NCBI GenBank assembly: GCA_902984215.1
Contig: CADWAF010001086.1
Span: forward strand, 1-11,159
Reading direction: 5' to 3'
Origin: Willaertia magna
Lineage: Eukaryota; Heterolobosea; Eutetramitea; Acrasida; Naegleriidae
DNA: 11,159 nt
Made by a program: the position numbers and the translations under genes. A model generated the notes under the pieces. That model worked only from the letters and a program-made list of their open reading frames with translations. It had not been told where the DNA came from and did not search any database. Positions within the stretch are counted from its first letter, which is position 1. Every line of letters starts with the position of its first letter. Below are positions 1 through 8,400 of the stretch, piece after piece.

Positions 1-17
1 GATTTATTAGGCTTGAA

Positions 18-1289
18 TTATACTTCTTTTGAAAATTCTTGTTTTTCTTTTAAATAATCCATAAATGATTCCTTTGTAGTTTTTTGTAAAACATATCTAA
101 GATTTGAATTAATTCTTTGTAAATCATCATCCATAAATTCCTCTACCAAATTAATTAAATTAGAATGTTCACTTAATAAATTTTCATCCAAACAGCTAAT
201 TTGTAACATTACTTCTAAATTTCTATTATCCTCTTCATCTTCTTCTTTCTTTCTCTTTAAATTTTCATTACGAAGTACAGGCAACGGTTCAGTTCTTAAT
301 CTAAACTCAAATGGTTCATTTCCTTTTAATATTTCAATATCTTTACTCCAAGAAAATAAAGCAGGACCAGTAAATCTATTAAAAGGATTAAATTCTAAAA
401 TTTCAACTTTTAAATTTAAATTATTTTCTTGTTGTGTATTATTATTGTCATTATTATCTTCAATTAAAATAAAATCTAAAATACAATTATTCCACGGTAA
501 TTTTTCTTTAATAAAATTATCAAAAAAGGATTGAATTGCATGTTGATAAACTTGTTTATTCTTATTTAATTTTTCATAATATAAAGCATCATAATATTGT
601 GATAAGGCAGTTAATTTTTTATTGTAAACAAATCCCCTAAATTCTAAAGCGATATCATGATTTAAAATATAATTTCTTAAAACAATTTGAATATTCCATT
701 CGTTATTATTTCTATATTGTAAAGCAATTATTAAATCTTCATAAACTCTAGTTGAAGTTGTTAATAATTCTAAAATTTCATTTCCACTTTCTACACAAAG
801 ACTTTCAATTTGTGATTCGAAAAAGGAAATAAATTCATTATTTTGAATTTCTTCATTTGAAAGATATTCTTGTTTTGTAGTTACATAATTTCTTTCATTT
901 AATTTTCTTTGTAAAACTTCTTTCATCTTTTCTGATTGGTAAGCTGCATCTTTAGGTGATCTAGTACTCATTCTAATAAAATAGATATTTTCACTTTTCA
1001 TTTGGTTATCAATTTTATTACGTAAATTATCTAAAATTTCATAATCTAGTGAACTTAATTCATTTTCTTTTTTATTTAAAATGGAATATTCATATTGTTT
1101 ACAAATGATTTTAGCTTCATCTATTGTTAATGGAATAAATTCAGTTGTGGCTGTAAAATCTTTAAATAAATTATACCATGCATCAATATCGTATTCAAAT
1201 CCATATCTTTCTTTAGGATCCATTTCAATATCTGTAATATTGTCATTCTTACTTGTTGTTGTCAATTCCATTTCTTGTTGTTGAGACAT
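18..1289 (-). CDS. CDC123/D123-family protein (divergent eIF2-assembly-factor homologue)
   Basis: Single-exon gene of 423 residues. Proteins of the CDC123 (D123) family have an ATP-grasp-like fold and act in the cytosol, where they bind eIF2-gamma and promote assembly of the eIF2 translation-initiation complex. The family signature is visible in order: RMSTRSPKDA at residues 106-115 (the place of the usual KLNWSAPRDA-type motif), EFRGFVYNKKLTALSQY at 216-232, LDF at 271-273, EFNPF at 299-303 and FSW at 312-314. These match the ATP- and Mg-binding core, with Glu299 where the classical family has Asp. The segment 278-292 is Asn/Gln-rich and probably a surface loop. About 110 residues after FSW, including an acidic KRKKEEDEEDN tract, form an extra C-terminal tail. 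The start ATG is the first in frame, followed by a Gln-rich leader. The family is clear; whether this is the true eIF2 chaperone or a divergent paralogue is not, because the motifs differ from the canonical ones. Confidence 0.8.
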   Translation of the reverse strand: MSQQQEMELTTTSKNDNITDIEMDPKERYGFEYDIDAWYNLFKDFTATTEFIPLTIDEAKIICKQYEYSILNKKENELSSLDYEILDNLRNKIDNQMKSENIYFIRMSTRSPKDAAYQSEKMKEVLQRKLNERNYVTTKQEYLSNEEIQNNEFISFFESQIESLCVESGNEILELLTTSTRVYEDLIIALQYRNNNEWNIQIVLRNYILNHDIALEFRGFVYNKKLTALSQYYDALYYEKLNKNKQVYQHAIQSFFDNFIKEKLPWNNCILDFILIEDNNDNNNTQQENNLNLKVEILEFNPFNRFTGPALFSWSKDIEILKGNEPFEFRLRTEPLPVLRNENLKRKKEEDEEDNRNLEVMLQISCLDENLLSEHSNLINLVEEFMDDDLQRINSNLRYVLQKTTKESFMDYLKEKQEFSKEV

Positions 1290-1526
1290 TTTTTGAAATA
1301 TTTAAACAGCAAAATTTAATTTAAAACCAAAACTAAGTACGCCTCAGCTGCAAGCCTTTTAAAATTGCACTCGTCTAGTGATAACCGGTTACACGGTTAA
1401 ATAATATTTAATTACCTTTTTGAAGGTTACAATTACAATAATTAAACAAAAATAAAAGCTCTTTTATTCTTTACAAAAAAGGCAAAATTGTGAAATAAAT
1501 TAAGGGTAATTATTTTGTGAACTTAA
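1290..1526. promoter_or_regulatory. Intergenic region: CDC123-like promoter and 3' end of the GTPase gene
   Basis: The 237 bp lie between two minus-strand genes, so they must hold the 3' UTR of the GTPase gene and the promoter and 5' leader of the CDC123-like gene. An inverted repeat (AATAAAAG at 1451-1458 and CTTTTATT at 1461-1468) puts an AATAAA poly(A)-type hexamer on the minus strand about 60 nt beyond the GTPase stop codon. A second inverted repeat, TAACCG at 1382-1387 and CGGTTA at 1394-1399, is less AT-rich than its surroundings and lies about 95 bp upstream of the CDC123-like start. The roles are inferred from position. Confidence 0.45.
1463..1468 (-). terminator. Candidate poly(A) signal AATAAA for the GTPase gene
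   Basis: The plus strand reads TTTATT, which is AATAAA on the minus strand, about 60 nt downstream of the TAA stop of the GTPase gene. It sits in one arm of an 8-bp inverted repeat, so an AATAAA is present on the other strand too. The hexamer is common by chance in AT-rich DNA; position is the main support. Confidence 0.4.
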
Positions 1527-3392
1527 TCACAGAAAATTGCTAAAGTAATTATCTAAATCATGAGCTAATGTTTGAACAACAATTTCCAAATTTTGACCAC
1601 TCTTAGCACTACATTCATAAAACTTTACAATATCTTCATCTAAATGTGATATTTGTTGTGATTGCTCAACATCATTAATTAATGGTGAAGCTAAATACAT
1701 ATTGTCATTATTTCTCACAATTGAATTCTTTATGGAGTTCTCAATTTGCTTTGCAAACTCTAATCCTTGAACATAATCAACTGCACGTTCTGCATCTAAA
1801 TCTGTTTTATTTCCTAGTAAAATAACTCTAATGTTAGGTAAATATTTATGTTTCACTAAATTAGGTAACACTTGATAATACCATAATTGTTTCAATTGTT
1901 CAAAACTACTAACACTAATTATTGAATAAACACAAATAATTGCTTGAACATCTTGAAAATATGCTTCAACTATACCATCATCATAATTATAATTATCATT
2001 GCGTTTCACAAAACTTGAATGACCAGTATCCCAAAATTGTAATTGAATCTTATGGCTGTACTTAAAATTCATATTATTATTGTTATGTGTCTTTGGTGAC
2101 GCTGCATTATCAATCATTTGATTATTATTATTATTATTTTCAATTAATCTTGTAGTAAACTCTAATCCATCTGTACTTCTAGTTAAAGTGGAAAATGGAT
2201 TTCCCTCAATTCTTGCAAGACAACTTGATTTTCCAACATTTGCATCACCAATTAATATAACTTTAAATAATATCATATCATCTGAACTATAATCTAACGT
2301 TTTATTCTTTTTTTTCTTTTTTGTATTTACCTTAATAACTTTAGGTAAATTTAATGGTGGTTCAATAGTTATTGTAGGATGATGATGGGATTGATTCATT
2401 ATTGAACTTGTAGAAGTAGTTGATAGCATACGGTTAGCCATGTTATTGGAAGAGCTAATGGAATGATTAGGAACTGTTAGGCTTTGAGTAGAGGTGTGTG
2501 GTGTTAAAAGGCTTCCTTGTCTAAGGCTACTAAGATAAGAAGCTTGTTGAACGTGAACTTCATGTTCTTCAAAGGATGAAGATATCGATTCAGAAGCAGA
2601 TTTACTGAATTGTAATTCTAAATCTTCATCCTCATCATCTCCATAGATAGTATCATCTAAAACAACAACTACATGATCATCAGATTTGTTATTCTTTTTA
2701 ATACTTTGTTGTTTTCTCTTTTGATTCTTTTTATATTCTAATTCTTCCATTTCATCTTCTCTCATTCTTTGAATCATTACATTTTGTTGTTCTTGTTTAA
2801 GACTTAATGTTAATAATGAAGGAGAAGAAACAGTTAAATGTCCTGTAGATTCCGTATTCTTTTTATCAAGCCTATTCTTCAATAAACTTGAATAATTAAC
2901 AGCACTACTTGCATTAGAATGGTTATCCATTAAATTAGGAGAACTATAATGATGATGGCTTAAATGATTTGGAGCTAAATGATGATGATTGATATTAGCA
3001 TGATCTACTGAAGATGATCTAGAATGTTTATGCGAAGAAGAAGACTTCTTCTTTTTTTCCTTATTTACATTAGCTTTTGAAGAAGATTTTGAAGAGGAAT
3101 AAGATGAAATGGATAACGAAGATGCCGATGGAGATATACTTCCATCTCCAAATTTCTTATATTTAACATGATGCGATATATATTCATCATCTCCATCTAA
3201 ATATTCATCTTCATCATTTAATTGTTGATGTTTAGTTTTATTTGTTTGATTATTTTGTTTTCTTATTAAAGATTCCGCTGAAGGAGAAGTTGCAATTACT
3301 GTATGATTATTAATTGATGTATTTACTTGATGAATTACTTCATCTTCTTCATCTTCGGAAATTGGTTTAGAAACAGAACAACATAATCCCAT
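1527..3392 (-). CDS. Ras/Rab-like small GTPase with long disordered N-terminal extension and N-terminal acylation motif
   Basis: A 621-residue protein whose C-terminal part, about residues 374-615, is a Ras-superfamily GTPase domain, closest in feel to Rab. Visible motifs: P-loop GDANVGKS at 382-389; switch I with the Thr and a Rab-like core, STDGLEF at 406-412; G3 WDTGHSSF at 454-461, where WDTAGQERF is usual; G4 NKTD at 528-531; G5 CSAK at 594-597. An Asn-rich insert (about 419-441) separates switch I from G3, and a further insert of about 35 residues precedes G5. Residues 1-373 are low-complexity, with Ser, His, acidic and Lys-rich tracts and no recognisable domain. The N-terminus MGLCCS fits N-myristoylation at Gly2 with palmitoylation at Cys4/Cys5, while the C-terminus DNYFSNFL has no cysteine, so prenylation is not possible. 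It is therefore probably attached to membranes by its N-terminus. The start is supported by this motif. The subfamily cannot be assigned. The altered switch II suggests reduced or unusual GTP hydrolysis. Confidence 0.88.
   Translation of the reverse strand: MGLCCSVSKPISEDEEDEVIHQVNTSINNHTVIATSPSAESLIRKQNNQTNKTKHQQLNDEDEYLDGDDEYISHHVKYKKFGDGSISPSASSLSISSYSSSKSSSKANVNKEKKKKSSSSHKHSRSSSVDHANINHHHLAPNHLSHHHYSSPNLMDNHSNASSAVNYSSLLKNRLDKKNTESTGHLTVSSPSLLTLSLKQEQQNVMIQRMREDEMEELEYKKNQKRKQQSIKKNNKSDDHVVVVLDDTIYGDDEDEDLELQFSKSASESISSSFEEHEVHVQQASYLSSLRQGSLLTPHTSTQSLTVPNHSISSSNNMANRMLSTTSTSSIMNQSHHHPTITIEPPLNLPKVIKVNTKKKKKNKTLDYSSDDMILFKVILIGDANVGKSSCLARIEGNPFSTLTRSTDGLEFTTRLIENNNNNNQMIDNAASPKTHNNNNMNFKYSHKIQLQFWDTGHSSFVKRNDNYNYDDGIVEAYFQDVQAIICVYSIISVSSFEQLKQLWYYQVLPNLVKHKYLPNIRVILLGNKTDLDAERAVDYVQGLEFAKQIENSIKNSIVRNNDNMYLASPLINDVEQSQQISHLDEDIVKFYECSAKSGQNLEIVVQTLAHDLDNYFSNFL
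2226..2249 (-). other. Walker A / P-loop of the small GTPase
   Basis: These bases encode GDANVGKS (residues 382-389), the phosphate-binding loop. All key positions are intact: the first Gly, the Gly-Lys pair and the Ser that binds Mg. Nucleotide binding should be preserved despite the altered switch II. Confidence 0.9.
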
Positions 3393-4016
3393 AAGGAATG
3401 AAAAAAAATTAAAAGTAGTGTTAGTGTATTAATTGTTAGTTTAATTCTTTTTTAAAAGAAGAAGAAGATAATGTTATTATGTAATAATTAACTATAATTC
3501 TGTCAATATTATTATGAATAAAAAGGTGTTATCTTTTTTTTTGGGGGATGAACAAAGGATGACAAAGAATTATGAAAGTGGAACAAAAGGAATTGCAATG
3601 TCTAGTTCTTGTACGCTTTCAACTAACTGAAAATACTGTACTTTCTTATGTGTTTAATAATTGTTTTGTTTGGAACAACGGACGATGTTATAATGATTTT
3701 TTCAAAGTAAATCAAAGTTGCATGATTTTTCAAAAAGTTTTTGTTTTGATTTAATACGTGTTGCATTGTTAAATAAAACAGCGAAAGAAGAAGGTAAATC
3801 AACAAAATAAAAACTATCAAAATCATTTAGGGCTATTACATTAGATTTAGAAAAACATCCCAATTTACTGAAATTCAAATTTAACCCTGCATTCGTACTG
3901 CGTTTCCAACAAAGACCCGCCAAAAATTTAAACTGTAGACCGTTTTCTTGCGGAGCTACTGTTTACAATTCCATTACGGTATGTCAATAAAATTGAACTG
4001 AAAAAATTAAAAAAAA
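3393..4016. promoter_or_regulatory. Divergent intergenic region between the GTPase and C45 hydrolase genes
   Basis: The 624 bp between the divergent start codons must contain both promoters. The part next to the GTPase is AT-rich with GAA and poly-T runs (about 3447-3470 and 3531-3542). The part before the C45 gene, about 3885-3960, is clearly more GC-rich and includes CCCGCCAAAAA at 3916-3926, which reads TTTTTGGCGGG on the other strand and resembles an E2F/DP site. No TATA element can be singled out in such AT-rich DNA. Short open frames at 3572-3923 have no recognisable motif and are not called as genes. Confidence 0.5.
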
Positions 4017-4079
4017 ATGCCTGGCTACCTTTTTTCCCTTTTCGTTCTCTTTTTCATTTCAACAGTTTTCATCTACTGT
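4017..4079 (+). other. Signal peptide of the C45 hydrolase
   Basis: The first 21 residues, MPGYLFSLFVLFFISTVFIYC, are dominated by Leu, Phe, Ile and Val from residue 4 to 20 and are followed by a polar QQPPSNN stretch. No acidic or basic residue occurs within the hydrophobic core. This is a typical cleavable ER signal sequence; the exact cleavage point is an estimate. Confidence 0.8.
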
Positions 4080-5418
4080 CAGCAACCACCATCCAACAAT
4101 GTTCTTCCATATTTTGAAACACCAAGAGGGTACGTACCAATTATCATTTTCTTAACATTATTAAAAATTTTCTTTTAACAATTTTAAACACTTTTTTATA
4201 GAAATCACTATCAAGTAGGCTATTCCATAGGTCAACATTTTCAAAGTAAAATTAATTCTTTAATTTTTAATAAAACACTTCCAATTCAAGATTTATTTAT
4301 TCCATTCGCAACTAAAAATAATTTTTTAATTCAAAACTATTTACAAATTAATCAATTTAATTTCCCAGATTATGTAGATGAATTAAAAGGAATGGCAGAT
4401 GGTGCAAGGGTCCCATTTGAATTAATTTTTTTATTAAATATTGAAACAGAACTTTACAATTTATTAGATAATGCAATTTTATATAATAATAATAAAGAAA
4501 TAAATATTGATAATACCTTAAAAGAAAAATATTTAAAATTATTAAAACGTAATGGAGTAAAAGGTAAAAGTTGTTCAGATGTATTTTTATCACATCAAGA
4601 TAAACAACTTGCAATTTTAGGACATAATGAAGATAATGATCCTTATATGAGGGATTATGCTTATATTGTTAAATATAATTTAATTGATAGTCATGGTATG
4701 GATCATACTTTTACTGCTTATCATTATGGTGGAACATTAGCTGGAAATGCATGGGGATGGAATAGACATTTGGCAATTACGTAAGTTTAAGGCTTTAATT
4801 TACATTTATATTTATTTAACAATTTTTAGTACAAATGCACAATCACCTGTGAGTATAAAACAAGTTGGTGTTGCAAGATGCTTTTTAAATCGTTATATTT
4901 ATGATTCAAATACTATTCATGATGCAGTTGAAAGATTAGTTAGATTTAATGGACAAACTGCAAGTGGTTTTGCAACAAATATTGCTAGTCTTTATAAAAC
5001 TAATTATCATACATCTAGTGAATGGTTTGAAATGGCAGATATTGAGCTTGCTCCAGCTAAAAATACATCTTATTTTGTTTATAATGTTAAGGTGTGGAAT
5101 GCAACAAATCAAGTAGAAAGTTATTATGGACATTTTAATCAATATCGTAATTTAAAGGTTTTACAAAATATTGGTCAATCAACTGCTCATCGTTTAGCAA
5201 GAAGTTTACAATTTACATATTTAGATAGTGAACAAGGTGTTAAAAATCTTTTGGGAGATCAACAAGATAGAGCCTATCCAATCTTTAGAGATGGTACCCC
5301 TCCAGATGGTGGCTTAACAACTGCAACTGTTCTATTCCACTTGACAGAAAACAAAGCTAAGGTTTTTATTGATAATCCAAAGACTGGTAAACCAATTTAT
5401 GAGTTCAAATTATATTAA
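4017..5418 (+). CDS. Secreted C45-family Ntn hydrolase / acyltransferase (Tan and penicillin acyltransferase-like), three exons
   Basis: Joining 4017-4129, 4202-4780 and 4830-5418 gives 1281 nt, or 426 residues. The family (PF03417, peptidase C45) comprises N-terminal-nucleophile enzymes that cut or transfer amide-linked groups: fungal acyl-CoA:6-aminopenicillanate acyltransferase and insect Tan, which hydrolyses beta-alanyl-dopamine and -histamine. Evidence in order: a hydrophobic signal peptide at about 4-20 with likely cleavage near Cys21-Gln22; G38-x5-G44-x3-G48; ELKGMADGA (about 98-106) followed by NIETE (117-121); SCSD with the candidate nucleophile Cys162; GHNED at 178-182; the GGTLAG..WGWN stretch and TTN ending at Asn233; and LGDQQDRAYPIFRDG near 371-386, a C-terminal pattern strongly reminiscent of Tan. 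Three N-glycosylation sequons (Asn61, Asn309, Asn321) fit passage through the ER. The enzyme is probably secreted or lysosomal. The substrate is unknown. The residue before the nucleophile is Ser rather than the usual Gly. Family confidence is high, specific activity is not predictable. Confidence 0.87.
4130..4201 (+). other. Intron 1 of the C45 hydrolase gene (72 nt)
   Basis: The intron begins GTACGT and ends TTTTTTATAG. Splicing joins GG to A to make Gly38 and gives RGNHYQVGYSIG, which restores the conserved G-x5-G-x3-G pattern at the start of the family domain. Without splicing the signal peptide would be cut off from the enzyme by stop codons. Phase 2. Confidence 0.88.
4572..4574 (+). other. 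Candidate catalytic Cys162 codon of the C45 hydrolase
   Basis: The TGT codon encodes the Cys of KGKSCSDVF. In C45 enzymes a Cys at this place becomes the N-terminal nucleophile after autocatalytic cleavage of the bond just before it. The position fits: about 40 residues after the NIETE helix and 16 before GHNED. The preceding codon is AGT (Ser), not the usual Gly. Confidence 0.7.
4781..4829 (+). other. Intron 2 of the C45 hydrolase gene (49 nt)
   Basis: It starts GTAAGT and ends AATTTTTAG. Splicing joins AC to T (Thr231) and links RHLAIT to TNAQSPVSIKQVG without a gap, preserving the family's Asn233 region. Reading through instead would end the protein with a TAA made by the GTAAGT itself. 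Phase 2. Confidence 0.92.
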
Positions 5419-5446
5419 TATTTTTAATAAAAACTACATTAAACAC
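5419..5446. terminator. 28-bp gap between convergent genes, with AATAAA on the plus strand
   Basis: The stop codons of the C45 gene (plus) and the ABCC gene (minus) are separated by only 28 bp. AATAAA on the plus strand at 5426-5431 may serve the C45 gene, though it begins only 8 nt after the stop. On the minus strand the nearest AATAAA lies at 5365-5370, inside the last C45 exon, so the ABCC transcript probably extends into it. This is an inference from hexamers alone. Confidence 0.45.
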
Positions 5447-8400
5447 TTAGTGAAAGGTTGTTTCTCCTAAAGCAATTGACTTTAGATAACTGGCATTAGC
5501 ACGTCCAGTTTCTTCAACTAAACTACTGAAAATACTAGTTTCTTTTGAAAGTAAATTCTTTGGTGTGTCAAATTCAGCTAGTTGACCATCCTTAAGTACA
5601 AGTATTCTGTCAGCATCTATAATGGTATTCAATCTGTGTGCAACTGTCAATACAGTTCTATCGGAAAATTCACTTCTTACTGTTTCTTGAATTAAACTAT
5701 CAGTCTCCATATCTACTGAGGCAGTTGCTTCATCCATAATTAATACTTTTGTCTTTCTTAGTATAGCTCTTGCTAAGCACAATAATTGACGTTGTCCAAC
5801 AGAAAAGTTTTCACCATACTCAACAACTTTTGCCTCTAATTGACCACTTAATTTAGATATTGCCTCTTTCATATGTGACCTTTCTAATGCTTGCCAGATT
5901 TGTTGGTCAGAATACATATCAAAAGGATCTAAATTAAATCTAACTGTACCACTAAACATAACTGGATCTTGAGGAATAATTGCAAGCTTAGAACGTAAAT
6001 CATATAATCCAATCTTACTAATATCAATACCATCAATAACAATATTACCTTCAGCTAACTCTACAATTCTAAATAACGCAGACATTAATGTAGATTTACC
6101 AGAACCAGTTCTTCCTACAACACCTACTTTCTCAGTTCCATTAATTTCTAAAGTTAATCCCTTTAAGACAAAATCTAAATCTTCACGATATCTCAATTTA
6201 ACATCGTTTAACTCAATATTACCTTCTTGAGGCCAATCTTCAGGTGGTCTATTGTCTGGAATAACTTTTGCGGCTTCTGTTGGAATTTCTTCACAATAAT
6301 GTAATACACGTTCAACACTGTTCATTATAGCTTCTGCTTCAGTGGCTGCACGTACTGTCCAGTTCATAGTTCCTGTCACAGATAAAGCATAAGATAAACT
6401 TAAACCAGCCATTGAGCTAGCAACTCCTCCCTTTCCTAATAATGAGAAAATAGAGCTAGCTAAAACTACAAGAGCACTGATTAATTCTAAACGAACTGCT
6501 AACCAACGTTGAGAAGCAAGTTGTGCATAACAAGCTCTATTAAGTCTATCTAATTGTTTTTCATTATCTAAAGTAAATTCAGATTGTTTTTTGTAAGCCC
6601 TAATTGTAGACAACCCAGTTAATGTTTCAGAAAAGTGTGCAAATAATGGAGATCTACTAATACTGTCTAATCTTTTCAATTCTCTACTTGTACTTCTATA
6701 ATAATTTTGTACTCTCCAATAAATAAAAAAGAGAGGTATAATTGGAAGTAAAAACAATGGTGTAACAGTTGTGATAATAACAATTGTACCAGTTACTTGG
6801 AAAAGACAACCAATAAATGATCTTAAAGTACCAATTAGTGATGTATCAATACTTTCTGTATCTTTGCTAAAACGATTAAGAATTCTACCAACTGGGTTTG
6901 TATCAAAGAAAGAAGTTGGGGCGGATATAACTCTTGACAATGCATTATTATGTAGTTTCTTTGCAGCCCTTAATCCAGCTAAACCAAAGGCAATATCTTG
7001 AAAAACAACAAGTAATGATGAGGCTACACCCAAACCAACATAAAGTCCAATATAAAACATTAAATCATATCCAATTCCATCATGAGGATCATCTCTACCA
7101 TCATCTGGTATTTTAGCATCTATAGCAACTTGAGTCCAACGAGCTAAAAACCAATTTGTCATTATTTGTGAAGTTTGGGCTAATGTAAACATCAATAGAA
7201 TAAATAGAGAAACAGCATAACCACCTGCATATTTAAAATAGCTTAAATAAACACCTAATTTAACAGTACCTTCAGCACGTTCTTCATTTTGTACTAATTT
7301 ACCACTAGCAATGGCTTTTGTCTTTTTCTTTTCAACTTGTTCCTCTTCTTTTTCTTCAGTTTCTTCTTCTTCCTCTCCATTATCTGTTTTAATATATTGT
7401 GTGATCATTCTAGAAAATTCTGTATTTTGCAATAATTCTTCGTGACGTCCTTGAGAAATAATCTCACCATCCTTCATAACCACAATGTAGTCAGCATCTT
7501 TTAAATATTGCCATTGATGAGTAACTAAAATTCTTGTCTTATTCTTAAGAATACCAGTAATACACTTTTCAAATACAAATCTACCAACATGTTGATCTAA
7601 GGCAGATAACACATCATCAAATAAATAAATATCTGCATCAGAATAAACTGCTCTAGCTAAATTAACTCTTTGTTTTTGACCACCAGATAGAGTAATACCC
7701 TTTTCACCAATTTCTGTCATATCACCTGCAGAAAGTATTTCTAAATCATGAGATAAAGCACAATTTTCAACAGTACTGACATACTTCTCATGGTTAAATG
7801 GTAATCCAAAAGTAATATTATCTCTTACAGTTGCATTTCTAATCCATGCTTGTTGAGGAACGTATGCAACACTACCAGATAAATTTAACTTTCCAGAAGC
7901 TTGTTTCATTTCACCAATTAAGGCAGAAAGTAAAGAAGATTTTCCACAACCAACTGGACCTATAACTACAACTAAATCACCTCTATTGACAGTTAAATTA
8001 ACATTTTTCAAACGGAAAGATTGAGGTTTTTCTTCTTCCTTCTTTTCTGCTTTATCTTCACCTTTATCTTCAATAAATGTCAATTCACCTTCTTGATTTG
8101 GTGATTTTTCATCATTTAATTCAATAGTTACTTCATCTTCATTCTCTTGATTGTCTTCATCTAATTGTGCATAATTTTCACTATTTCCTCCTTTTGATTT
8201 TTTAATATTCTCTTCTTTTGGTTTTGGTGTTTCAGTTTTTTCCTCATTAGTCCAAGAGAAAGTTGCATCTTGAATGACAACTGGGTTTTCCCATTCAGAA
8301 CCAGATTCTTTTTCTTCTAATTCTTCCATTATCAAGTAATTCTCAATTCTTCCAAGACTTACTCTAGTTTCAACAACCATAGCAATAATTTGAGGGAAGA

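Noticed and set aside
1340..1405. tRNA-like look (CTAGTGATAA..GGTTAC) in the intergenic region
   Set aside because: It recalls an A-box, but there is no matching acceptor stem, anticodon arm or proper B-box on either strand.
3572..3923. Three small open frames of 60-73 codons in the GTPase-C45 intergenic region
   Set aside because: They overlap each other on opposite strands, show no recognisable motif and have composition consistent with chance. I see no convincing splice sites tying them to the neighbouring genes.
4747..4830. Apparent frameshift or gene split in the C45 gene
   Set aside because: The break coincides exactly with a GTAAGT donor and a TTTTTAG acceptor 49 nt apart; removing it restores a continuous conserved protein, so it is an intron and the gene is not broken.
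4017..5418. Phospholipase B-like (laminin A type) identity for the secreted hydrolase
   Set aside because: That family is also Ntn-type and common in amoebae, but the G-x5-G-x3-G start, the ELKGMADGA/NIETE segment, GHNED and the C-terminal GDQQ..YPIF pattern fit C45 (Tan/acyltransferase) better.
6771..7116. Plus-strand open frames opposite the ABCC gene
   Set aside because: They lie antisense to well-conserved transmembrane-domain coding sequence and show no independent motif.
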